Below, piece after piece: positions 62,651 through 64,000 of a DNA stretch of 64,000 nucleotides (positions are counted from its first letter, which is position 1; the number at the start of each line of letters is the position of its first letter). The DNA is from Paenibacillus senegalimassiliensis (GTDB taxonomy: Bacteria > Bacillota > Bacilli > Paenibacillales > Paenibacillaceae). The stretch lies in assembly GCF_001486585.1 (NCBI RefSeq), contig NZ_LN909046.1, positions 372,001 through 436,000 on the forward strand, given 5' to 3'. A program made the position numbers and the translations under genes. The notes under the pieces were generated by a model. It saw only the letters and a list, made by a program, of their open reading frames with translations. It did not search any database and was not told the DNA's origin.

Positions 62651-63919
62651 ATGAGCTCAACAGCTATTCAGAACAGCATTATCACTGACTTGAAGCTTGC
62701 ACCAGAGGGGCACTTGAAAATTGATTGGGTCGAGGCTCACATGCCTGTGCTCAATCGGGTACGCAAGCAATTTGAAGCCGAGCAGCCATTTAAAGGCCTC
62801 AAGGTGACCATTTCGCTCCATTTGGAGGCCAAGACAGCTTACCTGGCCAAGGTAGTGCAAGCGGGTGGAGCTGAAGTGACGATTACCGGGAGTAACCCAT
62901 TGTCCACGCAGGACGACGTCTGCGCAGCTTTGGTGGAGGACGGTGTTACGGTGTTCGCCAAGTATAATCCGGAGCCTGAGGAATACAAGGCTTTATTGGT
63001 TAAGGCGCTGGAAACCAAGCCAGACCTGATCATTGACGACGGGGGAGACTTGGTCTCGACACTACATTCCGAGCGTCCAGACCTGCTGGCTCAGGTCCGG
63101 GGTGGAGCCGAAGAGACAACGACGGGGATTTTGCGTTTGAAGGCCATGGATAAGGAAGGGCAACTGAAATTCCCGATGGTTGCTGTTAACGATGCCTATT
63201 GCAAATACTTGTTCGATAATCGTTATGGTACAGGCCAATCGGTATGGGATGGCATCAACCGTACGACAAACCTGGTGGTTGCCGGGAAGACCGTTGTAGT
63301 AGTAGGTTACGGCTGGTGTGGCAAAGGGGTTGCTATGCGGGCCAAGGGTCTTGGAGCTAATGTCGTAGTTACAGAAATAGACGCCATTAGAGCAGTAGAG
63401 GCTTACATGGATGGATTCCAAGTGATGCCGATGCTGGAAGCGGCCAAAATAGGCGATTTCTTCGTGACGGTTACTGGGAATCGCGATGTCATTCGTGGAG
63501 AGCATTATGACGTAATGAAGGATGGAGCCTTATTGTCTAACGCTGGTCACTTCGATGTGGAAGTGAACAAGCCTGAACTTCAGGAACGTTCTTCCTCTGT
63601 ACGTACGGTGCGTCGTAACATTGAAGAGTATCAGCTCAAGGATGGTCGTAAAATCTATTTACTGGCAGAGGGACGTCTGGTTAATCTGGCAGCAGGAGAT
63701 GGGCATCCGGCCGAAATTATGGACATGACATTCGCACTACAGGCATTATCGCTGAAATTTGTGAATGAGCAATATCAGCAAATCGGCAATACAGTGGTGA
63801 ATGTGCCTTACGAGCTGGATGAGCAGGTAGCCCGCTTTAAGTTGGAGAGTCTGGGACTTGGCATCGATGCTTTGTCTGAAGAGCAACGCGTTTATCTTGA
63901 TAGCTGGCAAGAGCATTAA
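62651..63919 (+). CDS. ahcY: Adenosylhomocysteinase
   Basis: NAD-dependent hydrolase splitting S-adenosylhomocysteine to adenosine and homocysteine. It is 422 residues from ATG 62651, which is 6 bases after AGGAGG; the preceding ATG 62648 is possible, and the frame back to 62603 lies inside bshC. Blocks: ISLHLEAKTAYLAKVVQAGGAEV, NPLSTQDDV, DDGGDLVSTLH, EETTTGILRL, VNDAYCKYLFDNRYGTGQS and the NAD motif GYGWCGKGVAMRAKGLGA. It is the shorter form without the ~40-residue insertion of the proteobacterial/eukaryotic type, and lacks the usual KxxxYRY end. It is co-transcribed with bshC. Confidence 0.94.
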   Translation: MSSTAIQNSIITDLKLAPEGHLKIDWVEAHMPVLNRVRKQFEAEQPFKGLKVTISLHLEAKTAYLAKVVQAGGAEVTITGSNPLSTQDDVCAALVEDGVTVFAKYNPEPEEYKALLVKALETKPDLIIDDGGDLVSTLHSERPDLLAQVRGGAEETTTGILRLKAMDKEGQLKFPMVAVNDAYCKYLFDNRYGTGQSVWDGINRTTNLVVAGKTVVVVGYGWCGKGVAMRAKGLGANVVVTEIDAIRAVEAYMDGFQVMPMLEAAKIGDFFVTVTGNRDVIRGEHYDVMKDGALLSNAGHFDVEVNKPELQERSSSVRTVRRNIEEYQLKDGRKIYLLAEGRLVNLAAGDGHPAEIMDMTFALQALSLKFVNEQYQQIGNTVVNVPYELDEQVARFKLESLGLGIDALSEEQRVYLDSWQEH

Positions 63920-63925
63920 TAGAGG

Positions 63926-64000
63926 TTGTTCAAAAAGTCGTCTTTCCAGATGTCGAGCAAGAATTAAATAAACAGACTTAAGCAGGGCTAGCCCGCAGAT
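63926..64000 (+). repeat. Interspersed inverted-repeat element, copy F (left end, truncated by window)
   Basis: GTTCAAAAAGTCGTCTTTCC at the left edge matches the ends of copies A-E. After about 25 bp it departs from the other copies (AAGAATTAAATAAACAGAC), so it is either a diverged copy or a solo end. It starts 6 bp after the ahcY stop, the same distance as copy A from sbcC. Its right end is outside the window. Confidence 0.6.

Overview
The window looks like a stretch of chromosome from a spore-forming, roughly 50% GC Firmicute close to Paenibacillus. Reasons: addAB/sbcDC, the yqfC-yqfD-phoH-pgpH-ybeY-dgkA-cdd-era-yqzL-recO cluster, a T-box controlled glyQS, dnaG-sigA, a type B RNase P RNA, sporulation proteins (YqfC/YqfD, RsfA, YlaJ), strong AGGAGG ribosome sites and bacillithiol synthesis (BshC). 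Most of it is core genome. No prophage, insertion sequence with a transposase, CRISPR array or defence island was seen.

Layout. 1-8.4 kb: end of a gene that is probably addB, then addA, sbcD and sbcC (double-strand break and hairpin processing), joined by 4-bp overlaps except for the 29-bp gap between addA and sbcD. 8.4-9.6 kb: non-coding, with three head-to-tail copies of an interspersed inverted-repeat element, then a predicted structured RNA with its own promoter. 9.6-28 kb: HIT hydrolase, rpsU-yqeY, the yqf/era/recO cluster, T-box-glyQS, dnaG-sigA, trmK-nif3 and rnpB. 28-32 kb: a lipoprotein subtilase on the minus strand and small proteins (YpuI, DUF1540, a two-TM protein). 32-37 kb: an accessory uptake cassette, with an AraC regulator divergent from a binding protein, two permeases and a nucleoside hydrolase. 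37-44.6 kb: lytic transglycosylase, cysteine desulfurase-thiI, two divergent TerC genes, a membrane protein and typA. 44.8-54.9 kb: ylaH, an LCP protein, a flavin-type oxidase, ylaJ, ylaK, an orphan binding protein, a CwlO-like coiled-coil protein, DUF2626, rsfA, panE and DUF3397. 55-60.9 kb: oppABCDF. 61-64 kb: bshC-ahcY.

How the genes work together. The left half is information processing: DNA repair, ribosome assembly (Era, YbeY, S21), tRNA charging, replication priming and sigma-A. The right half is envelope, metal and nutrient handling. ThiI with its desulfurase, BshC and AhcY form a sulfur theme. A recurring element with GTTCAAAAAGTC ends follows the stop codons of sbcC, typA, ylaK and ahcY and is the most distinctive non-coding feature. 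The best candidates for undescribed biology are this repeat family, the structured RNA before the HIT gene, and the CwlO-like coiled-coil protein that lacks a hydrolase domain.
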